The notes under the pieces are model-generated. The model did not search any database. It was not told the origin of the DNA and saw nothing but the letters and a program-made list of their open reading frames with translations. Shown piece by piece: positions 25,166-33,145 of a stretch of DNA of 64,000 nt; the first letter of the stretch is position 1; each line of letters starts with the position of its first letter. The translations under genes and the position numbers were made by a program. The DNA is from Vibrio superstes (GTDB lineage: Bacteria > Pseudomonadota > Gammaproteobacteria > Enterobacterales > Vibrionaceae): NCBI RefSeq assembly GCF_003569005.1, contig NZ_BCUR01000004.1, forward strand, positions 2,348,516 through 2,412,515. The letters are read 5' to 3'.

Positions 25166-25444
25166 ATGCTCACTAAAGAAGTTACCGACGAATTAAATCA
25201 GATTTTCCAAGCACTTGAATCTGAAGGTAAAGAACCTACCATGGCACTTGTCAAAGCGCGCCTTGGCAGTAAGGTTCCAATGCCAGCACTCATTGCCGCT
25301 ATCAAGAACTGGAAGAGCACCAAGCGTGTTCCAAAAATTGAAGTCGCCGTTAATAGCGAGAGTTCTGACTCAAAGATTGAAGCACTAGAGAAAACGATCG
25401 CCGAGCTCACTCGTCGTATCGAAGCACTAGAAGGTAAGCAATAA
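25166..25444 (+). CDS. Small hypothetical protein with C-terminal coiled coil
   Basis: 92 residues; I do not recognise a named family with certainty. Residues 1-50 look like a small helical domain (LTKEVTDELNQIFQALESEG, MALVKARLGSKVPMPALIAA), similar in pattern to the KfrA N-terminal DNA-binding fold. The end (SKIEALEKTIAELTRRIEAL) is a heptad coiled coil. It overlaps the next gene as TAATG, so the pair is translationally coupled. DNA or RNA binding is possible but not shown. Confidence 0.7.
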   Translation: MLTKEVTDELNQIFQALESEGKEPTMALVKARLGSKVPMPALIAAIKNWKSTKRVPKIEVAVNSESSDSKIEALEKTIAELTRRIEALEGKQ

Positions 25445-25896
25445 TGAAGATTTGGGTAGATGCCGATGCGTGTCCAAAGGTCATTAGAGAAACACTAGTA
25501 CGCGCCTCAGAGAGGACAGGAATTGAATGTATCTTTGTTGCCAATCACCCTATCCCACTACCTAAGCGCAACACCATTCGCTTTGTGCAGGTCAGTCAAG
25601 GCTTTGATATTGCTGATGATGAGATAGCACTGCGTATTGAAGCCAATGATCTGGTCATTACCTCAGACATCCCCCTTGCTGACGAAATCATCACTAAGGG
25701 TGGACAGGCATTAAGTAGCCGTGGGGAATTGTTCACTAAGGAAAATATTAAGGCTCGCCTTAACGTGCGTGACTTTATGGACACTATGCGTTCATCAGGA
25801 GTACAAACTGGTGGCCCAAGTGCATTGTCACAAACCGAACGACGTGATTTCGCCAATGCACTCGATCGAATCCTAGCCCGCGTTCCTAAAAAATAG
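25444..25896 (+). CDS. yaiI: YaiI/YqxD family protein (UPF0178, DUF188)
   Basis: 150 residues, conserved across bacteria, with no proven function. The family blocks are all present: KIWVDADACPKVIRETLVRA, FVANHPIPLPK, VITSDIPLADEII, and the end FMDTMRSSGVQTGGPS. The acidic N-terminal DADACP plus ITSDIPLA recall PIN-like nuclease folds, so an RNA-related role has been suggested; this is inference. The ATG overlaps the stop of the preceding gene. Confidence 0.88.
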   Translation: MKIWVDADACPKVIRETLVRASERTGIECIFVANHPIPLPKRNTIRFVQVSQGFDIADDEIALRIEANDLVITSDIPLADEIITKGGQALSSRGELFTKENIKARLNVRDFMDTMRSSGVQTGGPSALSQTERRDFANALDRILARVPKK

Positions 25897-25920
25897 TCTT
25901 CCAAAGATTCGCACTTCATC

Positions 25921-25958
25921 TTGCGCCTTGATATTAAACAAGTAACATCAAGGCGCAA
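25921..25958. repeat. Perfect 12-base inverted repeat between convergent genes
   Basis: TTGCGCCTTGAT (25921-25932) and ATCAAGGCGCAA (25947-25958) with a 14-base A/T-rich loop. There is no T-run on either side, so it is not a standard terminator, though it may protect the 3' ends of the converging transcripts. Confidence 0.75.
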
Positions 25959-25981
25959 CTGAAATGCCCACCTATGCTTGA

Positions 25982-26794
25982 TCAATGAACAAGATTCAAA
26001 GTCGATACCTCGGCGAGTTTAAATAGTACTACCCCGGACAACAATAAAGACAAAGACAGCACAGTCATAGTGATACGAGACAAGGGACCTTGATCACCTT
26101 TTTCATGTGTCAGCCTTTTTGCAAGAAGCCCCTTATACACCAATATTGAATTCGTTAAGGCTGTGCCAAGTGCCATGGCATAAGTACTGACTATGCCCAG
26201 AGTAAAAAACTGAAAGGCATTGGCAAAGAACAAGACCAAAATGGCACCGGTACAGGGTCTCAACCCAACAAATAATAAAGGCTGCCAAGAACCAGAAGCG
26301 CTAGCATGCTTTTGCTGTCCAATGAACGAGCCTAGCAATAGCTTTAGGGATAACAATATAATGATGATGGCACTCATCTGTGTCAGCCACCTTACATTGT
26401 CAGCCAAGCTAACAGACAATAAAGAAGAAATATAGGTAGCACCAAACACTAGAATACAAGCAGAGGTTGCCTGCAGAACGGCCACCAGCAGAACCAACTT
26501 TAAGCTAGTTCTAATCGAATAACCATTGACTAGACTTATCGAGATGATCATGGTTTTGCCATGCCCAGGTGCGACAGAATGAATCAATCCGTACAAAAAT
26601 GAACTAAACAGCATTGCGCCAATATAGATCAGTTGTCCTTGCCCTGCATAAAACAAATTATGACTGATCTCATCAACCAGATATTTTTGTATCTTGGATA
26701 TTTGCAGCCAAATCTGCGGTAAGTACAGCCAAATAAAGTAAGCTAATACAATCAGGGTGGCACCTATCAGCCACTTCAAGAATCTTGATGACAT
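25982..26794 (-). CDS. NicO/RcnA-type nickel-cobalt transporter family membrane protein
   Basis: Probable transition-metal permease of COG2215 type; direction and metal unproven. The ATG at 26792-26794 has GGAGAA at correct spacing and gives 270 residues; six upstream codons are open but unsupported. About six or seven hydrophobic helices are visible. The metal-site helix reads GLIHSVAPGHGKTMI, the H-x4-G-H form of the NicO HxxxxDH motif, and SWQPLLFVGLRPCTGAILVL is the conserved second block. It starts two bases after the DUF1007 stop, so the two proteins are made together and probably work together. Confidence 0.82.
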   Translation of the reverse strand: MSSRFLKWLIGATLIVLAYFIWLYLPQIWLQISKIQKYLVDEISHNLFYAGQGQLIYIGAMLFSSFLYGLIHSVAPGHGKTMIISISLVNGYSIRTSLKLVLLVAVLQATSACILVFGATYISSLLSVSLADNVRWLTQMSAIIIILLSLKLLLGSFIGQQKHASASGSWQPLLFVGLRPCTGAILVLFFANAFQFFTLGIVSTYAMALGTALTNSILVYKGLLAKRLTHEKGDQGPLSRITMTVLSLSLLLSGVVLFKLAEVSTLNLVH

Positions 26795-26796
26795 GA

Positions 26797-27501
26797 TTAT
26801 TCTCCAGAGCAATCTATGGTGGCTTTTTGGGTAAACAGCTTACCGAGCTCGTTATCTGGGTCACTGTCTATCTGCAAGGACATGGCGTAAGCAACTTGCT
26901 CTGAAGTTGGGTTCGGGGCATGAGTGTGAAGCCTGCAGGATCCAACATCGCCATTAAATCCTATGGTTCCATAATCGTCCCAACTCATATCGATATAGTA
27001 GGTCGGGTCAAAGATATACAAACTCAGCTTAGGGGTATGCAGATCTATAGGTTTTGCCAGCTGCAATTGAAATTGAAGCCGTAGTTTAGGACCTACCATA
27101 GATATCTTTGCGCCCTCGACAGCTTGATATCGAATGGGGTTATCGCCTTGGTAGAAATAGGTGAAGTAATGCTTATAAAGTAGATTCTCTTGAATGTCTT
27201 TACTGAGCTTTTGAAACACCTGTTGCCGATTTTTTGGGGTTAACTTCGAACCAGAAAGTGTGTAGGCCGTGGTCATTGGATCAAACAACCAGTCCATACT
27301 CAGCGACTGAATATAGCCACCCTCAACATTCACCGTGGTTTTGGTAGAGATCCAAGAGTGTGGGTGAGCGAGAGCAGATGACGAAAATGAAAGAAACACT
27401 AGGGCAACGGACAGAGAAAACAGTTGGCCCAGGGCGAGATATCGAGAAAATAAAGGCATGCTTTGGATTGAAAAATAAGGGCTATTATCCACGTTTATCA
27501 T
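26797..27501 (-). CDS. DUF1007 family periplasmic protein, partner of the NicO transporter
   Basis: Exported protein of unknown exact role. A signal peptide (LFSLSVALVFLSFSSSALA) ends just before HPHSW, a metal-binding-like histidine pair that becomes the mature N-terminus. The body is beta-rich (LSLYIFDPTYYIDMSWDD) with two late cysteines (VGSCRLHTHAP and IDCSGE). In COG3683-type pairs this protein accompanies a NicO permease, as here. The start is uncertain: the ATG at 27499-27501, or the one 14 codons later which begins MPLFSRYLALG; neither has a strong ribosome site. Confidence 0.8.
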   Translation of the reverse strand: MINVDNSPYFSIQSMPLFSRYLALGQLFSLSVALVFLSFSSSALAHPHSWISTKTTVNVEGGYIQSLSMDWLFDPMTTAYTLSGSKLTPKNRQQVFQKLSKDIQENLLYKHYFTYFYQGDNPIRYQAVEGAKISMVGPKLRLQFQLQLAKPIDLHTPKLSLYIFDPTYYIDMSWDDYGTIGFNGDVGSCRLHTHAPNPTSEQVAYAMSLQIDSDPDNELGKLFTQKATIDCSGE

Positions 27502-27840
27502 ATCGATATTAGGAAGTCATTGTTCTAAGATTCGTCTGTGCAATCCCTATTCGAAACTATGCAATGCCGTGTTTATGATTTCTATTATTTACTAGAAAAC
27601 AGCTAAATTTCCCACTAATGGATTGCAACTCAAACAAAGCCCTCAAATGAACATGCAAAGCATAAATAGTCACGGTGTTTTCTTCCAATAACTCCCCCTA
27701 ACAAGACGCCTCAAGAGAGGCCAGGGACTCATGGTTTCAGCATAGGTTTCTTCTCGCGAGAAGTGGCTATAATGGCGTGTGAGTAAAACAAAAAAAGGGC
27801 TCTAAATGAGCCCTCTAAACTATCGAGTATTTGTTCTACG
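27502..27840. other. Intergenic region upstream of the DUF1007 gene
   Basis: No gene seen in about 340 bases. It contains the terminator of the FAD-protein gene (27790-27813), a perfect 14-base palindrome CTTCTCGCGAGAAG (27750-27763), and a plus-strand TATAAT at 27768-27773 with no gene in front of it. The promoter of the DUF1007-NicO pair must lie here but was not resolved, and no recognisable Zur- or NikR-like site was found by eye. Confidence 0.6.
27789..27813 (-). terminator. Intrinsic terminator after the FAD-dependent protein gene
   Basis: Minus-strand GGGCTC/GAGCCC stem with loop ATTTA followed by seven T residues, about 28 bases after the stop codon. Confidence 0.85.
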
Positions 27841-29457
27841 CTATTGCGCTTCAGTTTCCGCTACAATCGACAGCGCCAACGCTTCTGCAACCTTGATACC
27901 ATCGATGCCAGCAGACAAAATGCCACCAGCATAGCCCGCGCCTTCACCTGCAGGGAAGAACCCCTTTAGATTGATGCTTTGATAGTCTTTGCCACGCTTG
28001 ATGCACAGTGGTGAAGAGGTACGAGTTTCTACACCAGTAAGCAAACCATCTTCCGTCGCAAAGCCCTTAATCTTCTTATCAAAGGCAGGAATTGCTTCAC
28101 GTATGGCTTCGATTGCGTAATCCGGCAATGCTTTCGACACATCCGTTAACTTAATGCCTGGAGTAAATGAAGGCTCAACCTCACCCAATGCGCTTGGATC
28201 GCGACCTTTCAAGAAGTCTCCAATCTTTTGCGCTGGAGCGTCGTAGGTTTCGCCGCCCAGTTTAAATGCGCCAGACTCTAGCTCACGTTGCAGGCGAATA
28301 CCCGCCAGTGGGTCACCTGGGTAATCTTGCTCTGGAGAAATACCCACTACAATCGCACTATTGGCATTACGCTCGGCGCGAGAATACTGACTCATGCCGT
28401 TAGTTACTACACGCCCCTCTTCAGAGGTAGCAGCAACTACTGTACCGCCAGGGCACATACAGAAGCTGTATACAGTACGACCGTTCTTACAATGGTGTAC
28501 TAATTTGTAATCCGCAGCGCCAAGGATTGGGTTACCTGCATTTTTACCAAAACGTGCTTCATCAATCATTGATTGCTTATGCTCGATGCGGAAACCTACA
28601 GAGAATGGTTTTGCTTCCATGTAGACGCCACGTTCATGCAGCATCTCAAAGGTATCACGTGCGCTATGACCCACAGCCAATACAACGTGACGAGACTTGA
28701 TGGTTTCACCATTAGACAGCGTCAGGCCAGTTAATTGGCCGTCTTCCATATGCAGATCATCAACACGTGTGCTAAAGCGAATCTCACCACCCAATGCGAT
28801 GATTGTTGCACGCATTTTCTCAATCATGGTGACGAGTTTGAAGGTACCAATATGTGGCTTGCTCACATATTTGATCTCAGCAGGCGCGCCCGCATCAACA
28901 AACTCATTGATCACCTTGCGACTATAAAATTTAGGGTCTTTGATCTGGCTATACAGCTTACCGTCAGAGAAGGTTCCTGCTCCGCCTTCACCAAACTGCA
29001 CATTTGATTCTGGATTTAAGTTACGCTTGCGCCAGAAGCCAAAGGTATCTTTAGTACGCTCGCGAACTTCTTTTCCTCGCTCAACCACGATAGGTTTAAA
29101 GCCCATTTGTGCCAGCACTAAGGCTGCGAATAAACCACATGGACCAAATCCAACAACAACTGGACGCTCGGTGTAGTTCTCTGGCGCTTGTGCAACGAAC
29201 TTATACTCCATATCAGGAGTTTCACGGACGTGCGGATCGTCAGCAAACGCTTCAAGCAGTTGTGCTTGGTTTTCTACTTCGACATCTAGGGTGTAAATCA
29301 GCAGGATCTTTGATTTTTTACGAGCATCGTAGCCACGTTTAAACATATTAAAAGAAAGCACTTCCTCAGAAGTGATGCCCAGTTTTTTCACTATGGCAGC
29401 TTGAATAGCGTCTTCCTTATGATCTAAAGGAAGCTTTATTTCGGTCAAACGTATCAT
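27841..29457 (-). CDS. NAD(P)/FAD-dependent oxidoreductase, uncharacterised COG2509-type
   Basis: Flavoprotein of unknown substrate. 538 residues: an N-terminal small alpha/beta domain (about 1-90, IKLPLDHKEDAIQAAIVKKL), then a dinucleotide fold VVVGFGPCGLFAALVLAQMG (about 98-117), the FAD-contact block NVQFGEGGAGTFSDGKLYS, a second mid-protein fold ending VVLAVGHSARDTFEML, and the C-terminal FFPAGEGAGYAGGILSAGIDG typical of FAD-binding ends. Several cysteines (SFCMCPGG) are conserved in the family. It stands alone, with its own terminator, and is divergent from fdxA. Confidence 0.85.
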   Translation of the reverse strand: MIRLTEIKLPLDHKEDAIQAAIVKKLGITSEEVLSFNMFKRGYDARKKSKILLIYTLDVEVENQAQLLEAFADDPHVRETPDMEYKFVAQAPENYTERPVVVGFGPCGLFAALVLAQMGFKPIVVERGKEVRERTKDTFGFWRKRNLNPESNVQFGEGGAGTFSDGKLYSQIKDPKFYSRKVINEFVDAGAPAEIKYVSKPHIGTFKLVTMIEKMRATIIALGGEIRFSTRVDDLHMEDGQLTGLTLSNGETIKSRHVVLAVGHSARDTFEMLHERGVYMEAKPFSVGFRIEHKQSMIDEARFGKNAGNPILGAADYKLVHHCKNGRTVYSFCMCPGGTVVAATSEEGRVVTNGMSQYSRAERNANSAIVVGISPEQDYPGDPLAGIRLQRELESGAFKLGGETYDAPAQKIGDFLKGRDPSALGEVEPSFTPGIKLTDVSKALPDYAIEAIREAIPAFDKKIKGFATEDGLLTGVETRTSSPLCIKRGKDYQSINLKGFFPAGEGAGYAGGILSAGIDGIKVAEALALSIVAETEAQ

Positions 29458-29759
29458 GCAGATGTCTCGTAGTCGGTGTCTTAGCTAAAGGGTAATGCGA
29501 TTAAAGCCAATCATAAATTGGCGAATATTCACTCACACTTGCTCACAATGGCGGGGATTTTACGTTAACTTGAGAGGTCTGTCATATTAATTAACCGCAT
29601 CTTGAGACAATTTACTTTGTAGTGGGAGTGCTAAACTAGGCGGTACGCATGACAAATAAAGGCACAAGCCCTTGAAGATTTTATTGGACAAATATTGTGT
29701 TTTTGTTTGGTATCCGTATCATCGCCCATCCGAAAATAGACTAATGAGAGTTCATCAGC
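29458..29759. other. Divergent intergenic region, FAD protein / fdxA
   Basis: About 300 bases with no gene. It must hold both promoters, but no promoter matches well enough to place by eye. Weak candidates for fdxA are a CTTGAA / TATTGT pair with 16-base spacing near 29671-29698. Confidence 0.45.
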
Positions 29760-30083
29760 ATGGCGTTTGTCGTAACCGATAACTGTATAAAATGTAAATA
29801 CACCGATTGTGTGGCGGTATGCCCTGCGGACGCATTTTATGAAGGGCCTAACTTTATGGTGATAAGCCCAATAGACTGCATTGATTGCGGCCTTTGTGTG
29901 CCGGAATGCGATGCCGCGGCCATCTTTCAAGAAGATGAACTTGCTCCAGACCAAGAAGTTTTTATTCAGCTGAACGAAGAACTCGCTGAAAAATGGCCAA
30001 ACATCACTGAGGTTAAGCCCGCCTTACCCGATGCAGAAAAATGGAATGGCGTGCCTAACAAGTTAGATATGCTGGAGAGATAA
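29760..30083 (+). CDS. fdxA: 7Fe ferredoxin FdxA
   Basis: Small cytoplasmic electron carrier. 107 residues with two cluster motifs: CIKCKYTDCVAVCPADAFY (3Fe-4S/4Fe-4S site) and CIDCGLCVPECDAAAIF (4Fe-4S site), and the FdxA-type C-terminal tail (LNEELAEKWPNITEVKPALP) that distinguishes it from short 2[4Fe-4S] ferredoxins. It starts with ATG at 29760. Its partner enzymes are not evident from the neighbours; the divergent FAD protein might be one, but that is only proximity. The gene converges on the methyltransferase gene. Confidence 0.93.
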   Translation: MAFVVTDNCIKCKYTDCVAVCPADAFYEGPNFMVISPIDCIDCGLCVPECDAAAIFQEDELAPDQEVFIQLNEELAEKWPNITEVKPALPDAEKWNGVPNKLDMLER

Positions 30084-30100
30084 ACCCACCAGCTTCTTTG

Positions 30101-30835
30101 TTAACTGTGTTGACGGCGAAGGTTGTCCAAAATGATGCCTGTCGCCATCGCAACATTCAGCGACTCTGCACCACCAAAAGCGGGAATGGTTACCTTATCG
30201 GTCACAAACTTTGCTGCTTCTTCGCGAACACCATGAGACTCACTGCCCATTAGCAAGATACCGTCCGCAGAAAAAGCTTTTTTGTGAACGCTCTCTCCCT
30301 CTAGAAACGCCCCATATACTGGCAGGTCGGCTTGTTCTAGGTAGCTAGGTAGATCTAACTGACTCACAAACACTCGGCCAAAGCTTCCCATGGTCGCACT
30401 GATGGTCTTAGGGTTGTATGGGTCGGCGCAATCCACACTCGCAACGATATGCTTGATGCCATACCAATCTGCGACACGAATAATCGTACCTAGATTGCCA
30501 GGATCTGATACGCCATCTAAGGCAATCATCAGTCCTTCCGCCTTTGGTACATCAACGCTTGGGATCTCAACGATCGCAATGGCCGCATTATTACTGACCA
30601 AAGTGCTGGCTTTTGTCAGCTCATCAAGCGTCGCCTCTACGCAGTCAAAGCCTTTTAGTGACTGGCTATTCTCTACCAAGAAATCAGCGGTCGCAAAAAC
30701 ACTCTTGACTGTGAGCTGGCTATTACTTAATTCAAGGACATTTTTCTCTCCCTGAACAAGAAATAAACCATGAGCCTTGCGCTGTTTCTTCTGGCCTAGG
30801 GCGCGAATAAGTTTTAATTGGTTTTTAGAAATCAT
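30101..30835 (-). CDS. TrmH/SpoU family RNA 2'-O-methyltransferase
   Basis: Transfers methyl from S-adenosylmethionine to a ribose 2'-OH of tRNA or rRNA; exact target unknown. 244 residues: an N-terminal substrate-binding domain (KKQRKAHGLFLVQGEKNVLE, about 15-90), then the trefoil-knot SPOUT domain with IALDGVSDPGNLGTIIRVAD, the ILLMGSESHGV motif and the knot end IPAFGGAESLNVAMATGIIL. These are the three standard SpoU motifs. The gene is separate from its neighbours and converges on fdxA, 17 bases between stops. Confidence 0.9.
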   Translation of the reverse strand: MISKNQLKLIRALGQKKQRKAHGLFLVQGEKNVLELSNSQLTVKSVFATADFLVENSQSLKGFDCVEATLDELTKASTLVSNNAAIAIVEIPSVDVPKAEGLMIALDGVSDPGNLGTIIRVADWYGIKHIVASVDCADPYNPKTISATMGSFGRVFVSQLDLPSYLEQADLPVYGAFLEGESVHKKAFSADGILLMGSESHGVREEAAKFVTDKVTIPAFGGAESLNVAMATGIILDNLRRQHS

Positions 30836-30880
30836 TCTTTTTCCAAAGGATTAGATTTTGGTTCACAACTTCAAAGCGCG

Positions 30881-31657
30881 TTACTTCAAGTGGTCCCAAG
30901 AGATATTTGACAACAGTCGGCACGAGTCGCATTTAAAATGGAACATGTCATGCAGTGGTTCATCTAATAACCAATGACCACCGCACTTCGGACATTTGCG
31001 TTGCTGCTCCTGCTTTAGGCTCTCGCCTCCCACTTGATACAGATAATAATAGGTCGGTATCTTAGTGATGTATTCAATACGCCCGCGCAAGTCCCAACCA
31101 CGGCGGTAGATGTCACTGTCGACTGAATTTAATTCGCGTAAGGCCGCATGCTCAGCCTTACAGCCACCCGCCATCTGCAATTCATCACATGCCTGCCACT
31201 CTGTTTGCCATTTAATAATGGATTTATGATCACCATTGAGCGTGGGTGGATTGCGGTATAGAGGGATTGGCATAAATGAGTCACCACTTCGAAGTGGCGA
31301 GCAGGTATGCACATAGGTCGTATAGAGAATCTGCCAACTAGGGGCATCCTCTGTGCATGTTTCTTCTGAATTAAGATCCTGCCCCAAGACTCTCAATTTA
31401 GGCGCAAGCAATCCCGCCTCTGACAGCTTTGCCATAGAAAAGCGCACGAAGTCCGAGTGGTTTTTGGGGTGCAGGCTGTCTTTTTCAGGACACACACAAC
31501 GCAAACTAAACGTCCCACCATCGATAGCGAGTGGAAACTCTCTACCTAATACCTGACCATTGAAACGCAGTGCCTCCATAAGGCCATTGATGGATTTCTC
31601 AACCGCGGTGAATGTGGTGTTATCATAGCATTCGAACTGCAATTCACAGACAAACAT
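30881..31657 (-). CDS. DUF2310 family zinc-ribbon protein
   Basis: 258 residues of unknown function, recalled as a conserved Vibrio neighbour of syd. The last 45 residues form a zinc ribbon: KCPKCGGHWLLDEP and FKCDSCRLLSNISWDH (CxxC...CxxC). The main body has no signal or membrane segment; motifs such as LYTTYVHTCSPLRSGDSF are family-typical. It starts one base after the syd stop and so is coupled to it. A nucleic-acid or protein-binding role of the ribbon is inference. Confidence 0.8.
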   Translation of the reverse strand: MFVCELQFECYDNTTFTAVEKSINGLMEALRFNGQVLGREFPLAIDGGTFSLRCVCPEKDSLHPKNHSDFVRFSMAKLSEAGLLAPKLRVLGQDLNSEETCTEDAPSWQILYTTYVHTCSPLRSGDSFMPIPLYRNPPTLNGDHKSIIKWQTEWQACDELQMAGGCKAEHAALRELNSVDSDIYRRGWDLRGRIEYITKIPTYYYLYQVGGESLKQEQQRKCPKCGGHWLLDEPLHDMFHFKCDSCRLLSNISWDHLK

Positions 31658-31658
31658 A

Positions 31659-32204
31659 CTAGACCTCTACATCCAGTTGTTGTAGGAACTCCAGCAGATT
31701 TTCTGCAAGCACTTCACGCTTGTCGGTACCTAGCGATTCCAGCACCACATTCCCGCTAATGTTACATACAGAGATAACATCGAGGTCTGAATCAATGGCG
31801 GCGATAAATACCGTTGGCTTTAGCTTTAAACGGCGCTGTGTGACTAGGTGGCCCAGAATATTTTCTTGTAGGCGAACAAAGTCTTCATCGCTCCATACTT
31901 GCAACAGAGTAAGAGGCTTACCTTTCCAACTCATGGTCAAGTCAGCGCTATAGTGACTGCCGTAGAACTCTTTAATATCAGAGTGCAACAACAGCTCAAT
32001 TCCCTGCTCTACATTGGTAAAGTCGGCATGCTCATCGCGTTGAAGAGGCTTCCAGAATACCTCTCCTGATTTGCTATCTTGAATACAGGGAGAAGCAACG
32101 CCCACCAGCTCTGAGCTGGTCGGTAGTGTGCCGTACTCTTGCTCAAAGGTTTTCAGGTATTGTTGATGAATTGAGTTAAGTGTATTGGCGATTGATTTGG
32201 ACAT
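31659..32204 (-). CDS. syd: SecY-interacting protein Syd
   Basis: Peripheral cytoplasmic protein that binds SecY and is thought to help with checking or clearing of faulty SecY complexes. The frame is open for 21 codons upstream, but the ATG at 32202-32204 has AGGG before it and gives MSKSIANTLNSIHQQYLKTF and 181 residues, the E. coli length. Family blocks include LVGVASPCIQ, GEVFWKPLQRD and VWSDEDFVRLQENILGHLV. It is divergent from queF and coupled to the DUF2310 gene. Confidence 0.93.
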   Translation of the reverse strand: MSKSIANTLNSIHQQYLKTFEQEYGTLPTSSELVGVASPCIQDSKSGEVFWKPLQRDEHADFTNVEQGIELLLHSDIKEFYGSHYSADLTMSWKGKPLTLLQVWSDEDFVRLQENILGHLVTQRRLKLKPTVFIAAIDSDLDVISVCNISGNVVLESLGTDKREVLAENLLEFLQQLDVEV

Positions 32205-32290
32205 AAATAACCCTACAGGCGTTCCGTTGATGACATCGAAGTATCTATTCAGTAAAATTCCTAACATTCTACTCTATAACGCAGTGTAAA

Positions 32291-33145
32291 ATGAGCAAAT
32301 ATTCAGACGCAAAAGAGCTTGCCGGGCTAACCCTTGGCCAAAAAACGCAATACGCTTCTCTCTATGACCCCGAGTTGTTGCAGGCAGTACCAAGAAGCCT
32401 CAACCGAGATGATCTAGAGCTTGGTGATACATTGCCGTTTAAGGGGCAAGATATTTGGACGTTATACGAGTTGTCTTGGCTCAATGCTAATGGACTGCCA
32501 CAAGTGGCAGTTGGCGAGGTCTCTATACCTGCGAGCTCCCCAAATTTAATTGAATCCAAATCCTTTAAGTTGTATCTAAACAGCTATAATCAAACGAAAT
32601 TTAATGATTGGGATGCGGTTCAAGAGCAATTAGTTGTTGATTTATCCGCTTGTGCAGGAGGAAAGGTCTCGGTGACGTTGAGTCGAGTTCAAGACTTTAA
32701 CCAGCAGCCTATTGTTGACATGCAAGGCGCTTGTATTGATGAGCAAGATATCTCAATTACAGCGTATGAGTTCAGCACTGACTACCTCAAGGGAAGCCTA
32801 TCTGAAGAATCCGTAGATGAGGTATTACACAGCCACCTTTTAAAATCTAACTGCCTAATTACCAACCAACCAGATTGGGGAAGTGTAGAGATTCGATACA
32901 GCGGCAAGAAGATTAATCAAGAAGCTCTATTGCGCTATCTAGTGTCATTTAGAGAGCACAACGAATTTCACGAACAATGTGTGGAACGAATTTTCACGGA
33001 CATCATGCATTTCTGCCAGCCGAAGTCTTTGTCGGTTTATGCCCGCTACACGCGCCGTGGTGGCCTGGATATCAATCCGTATCGCACCAGCTTGCACAGT
33101 GAGTCTAGCGCTCCAGATAGCACTTTGCGTTTAGCGAGACAATAA
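32291..33145 (+). CDS. queF: NADPH-dependent 7-cyano-7-deazaguanine reductase QueF (type II)
   Basis: Reduces preQ0 to preQ1 in queuosine synthesis for tRNA wobble positions. 284 residues, the longer two-T-fold form. Catalytic Cys is in LLKSNCLITNQPDWGS (about residue 191); the substrate Glu and QueF motif appear in LIESKSFKLYLNSYNQT; the second half has YLVSFREHNEFHEQCVERIF. It begins with ATG 87 bases from the divergent syd start. Its stop is directly followed by the ATG of the TPR gene, so these two are one transcript. Confidence 0.97.
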   Translation: MSKYSDAKELAGLTLGQKTQYASLYDPELLQAVPRSLNRDDLELGDTLPFKGQDIWTLYELSWLNANGLPQVAVGEVSIPASSPNLIESKSFKLYLNSYNQTKFNDWDAVQEQLVVDLSACAGGKVSVTLSRVQDFNQQPIVDMQGACIDEQDISITAYEFSTDYLKGSLSEESVDEVLHSHLLKSNCLITNQPDWGSVEIRYSGKKINQEALLRYLVSFREHNEFHEQCVERIFTDIMHFCQPKSLSVYARYTRRGGLDINPYRTSLHSESSAPDSTLRLARQ

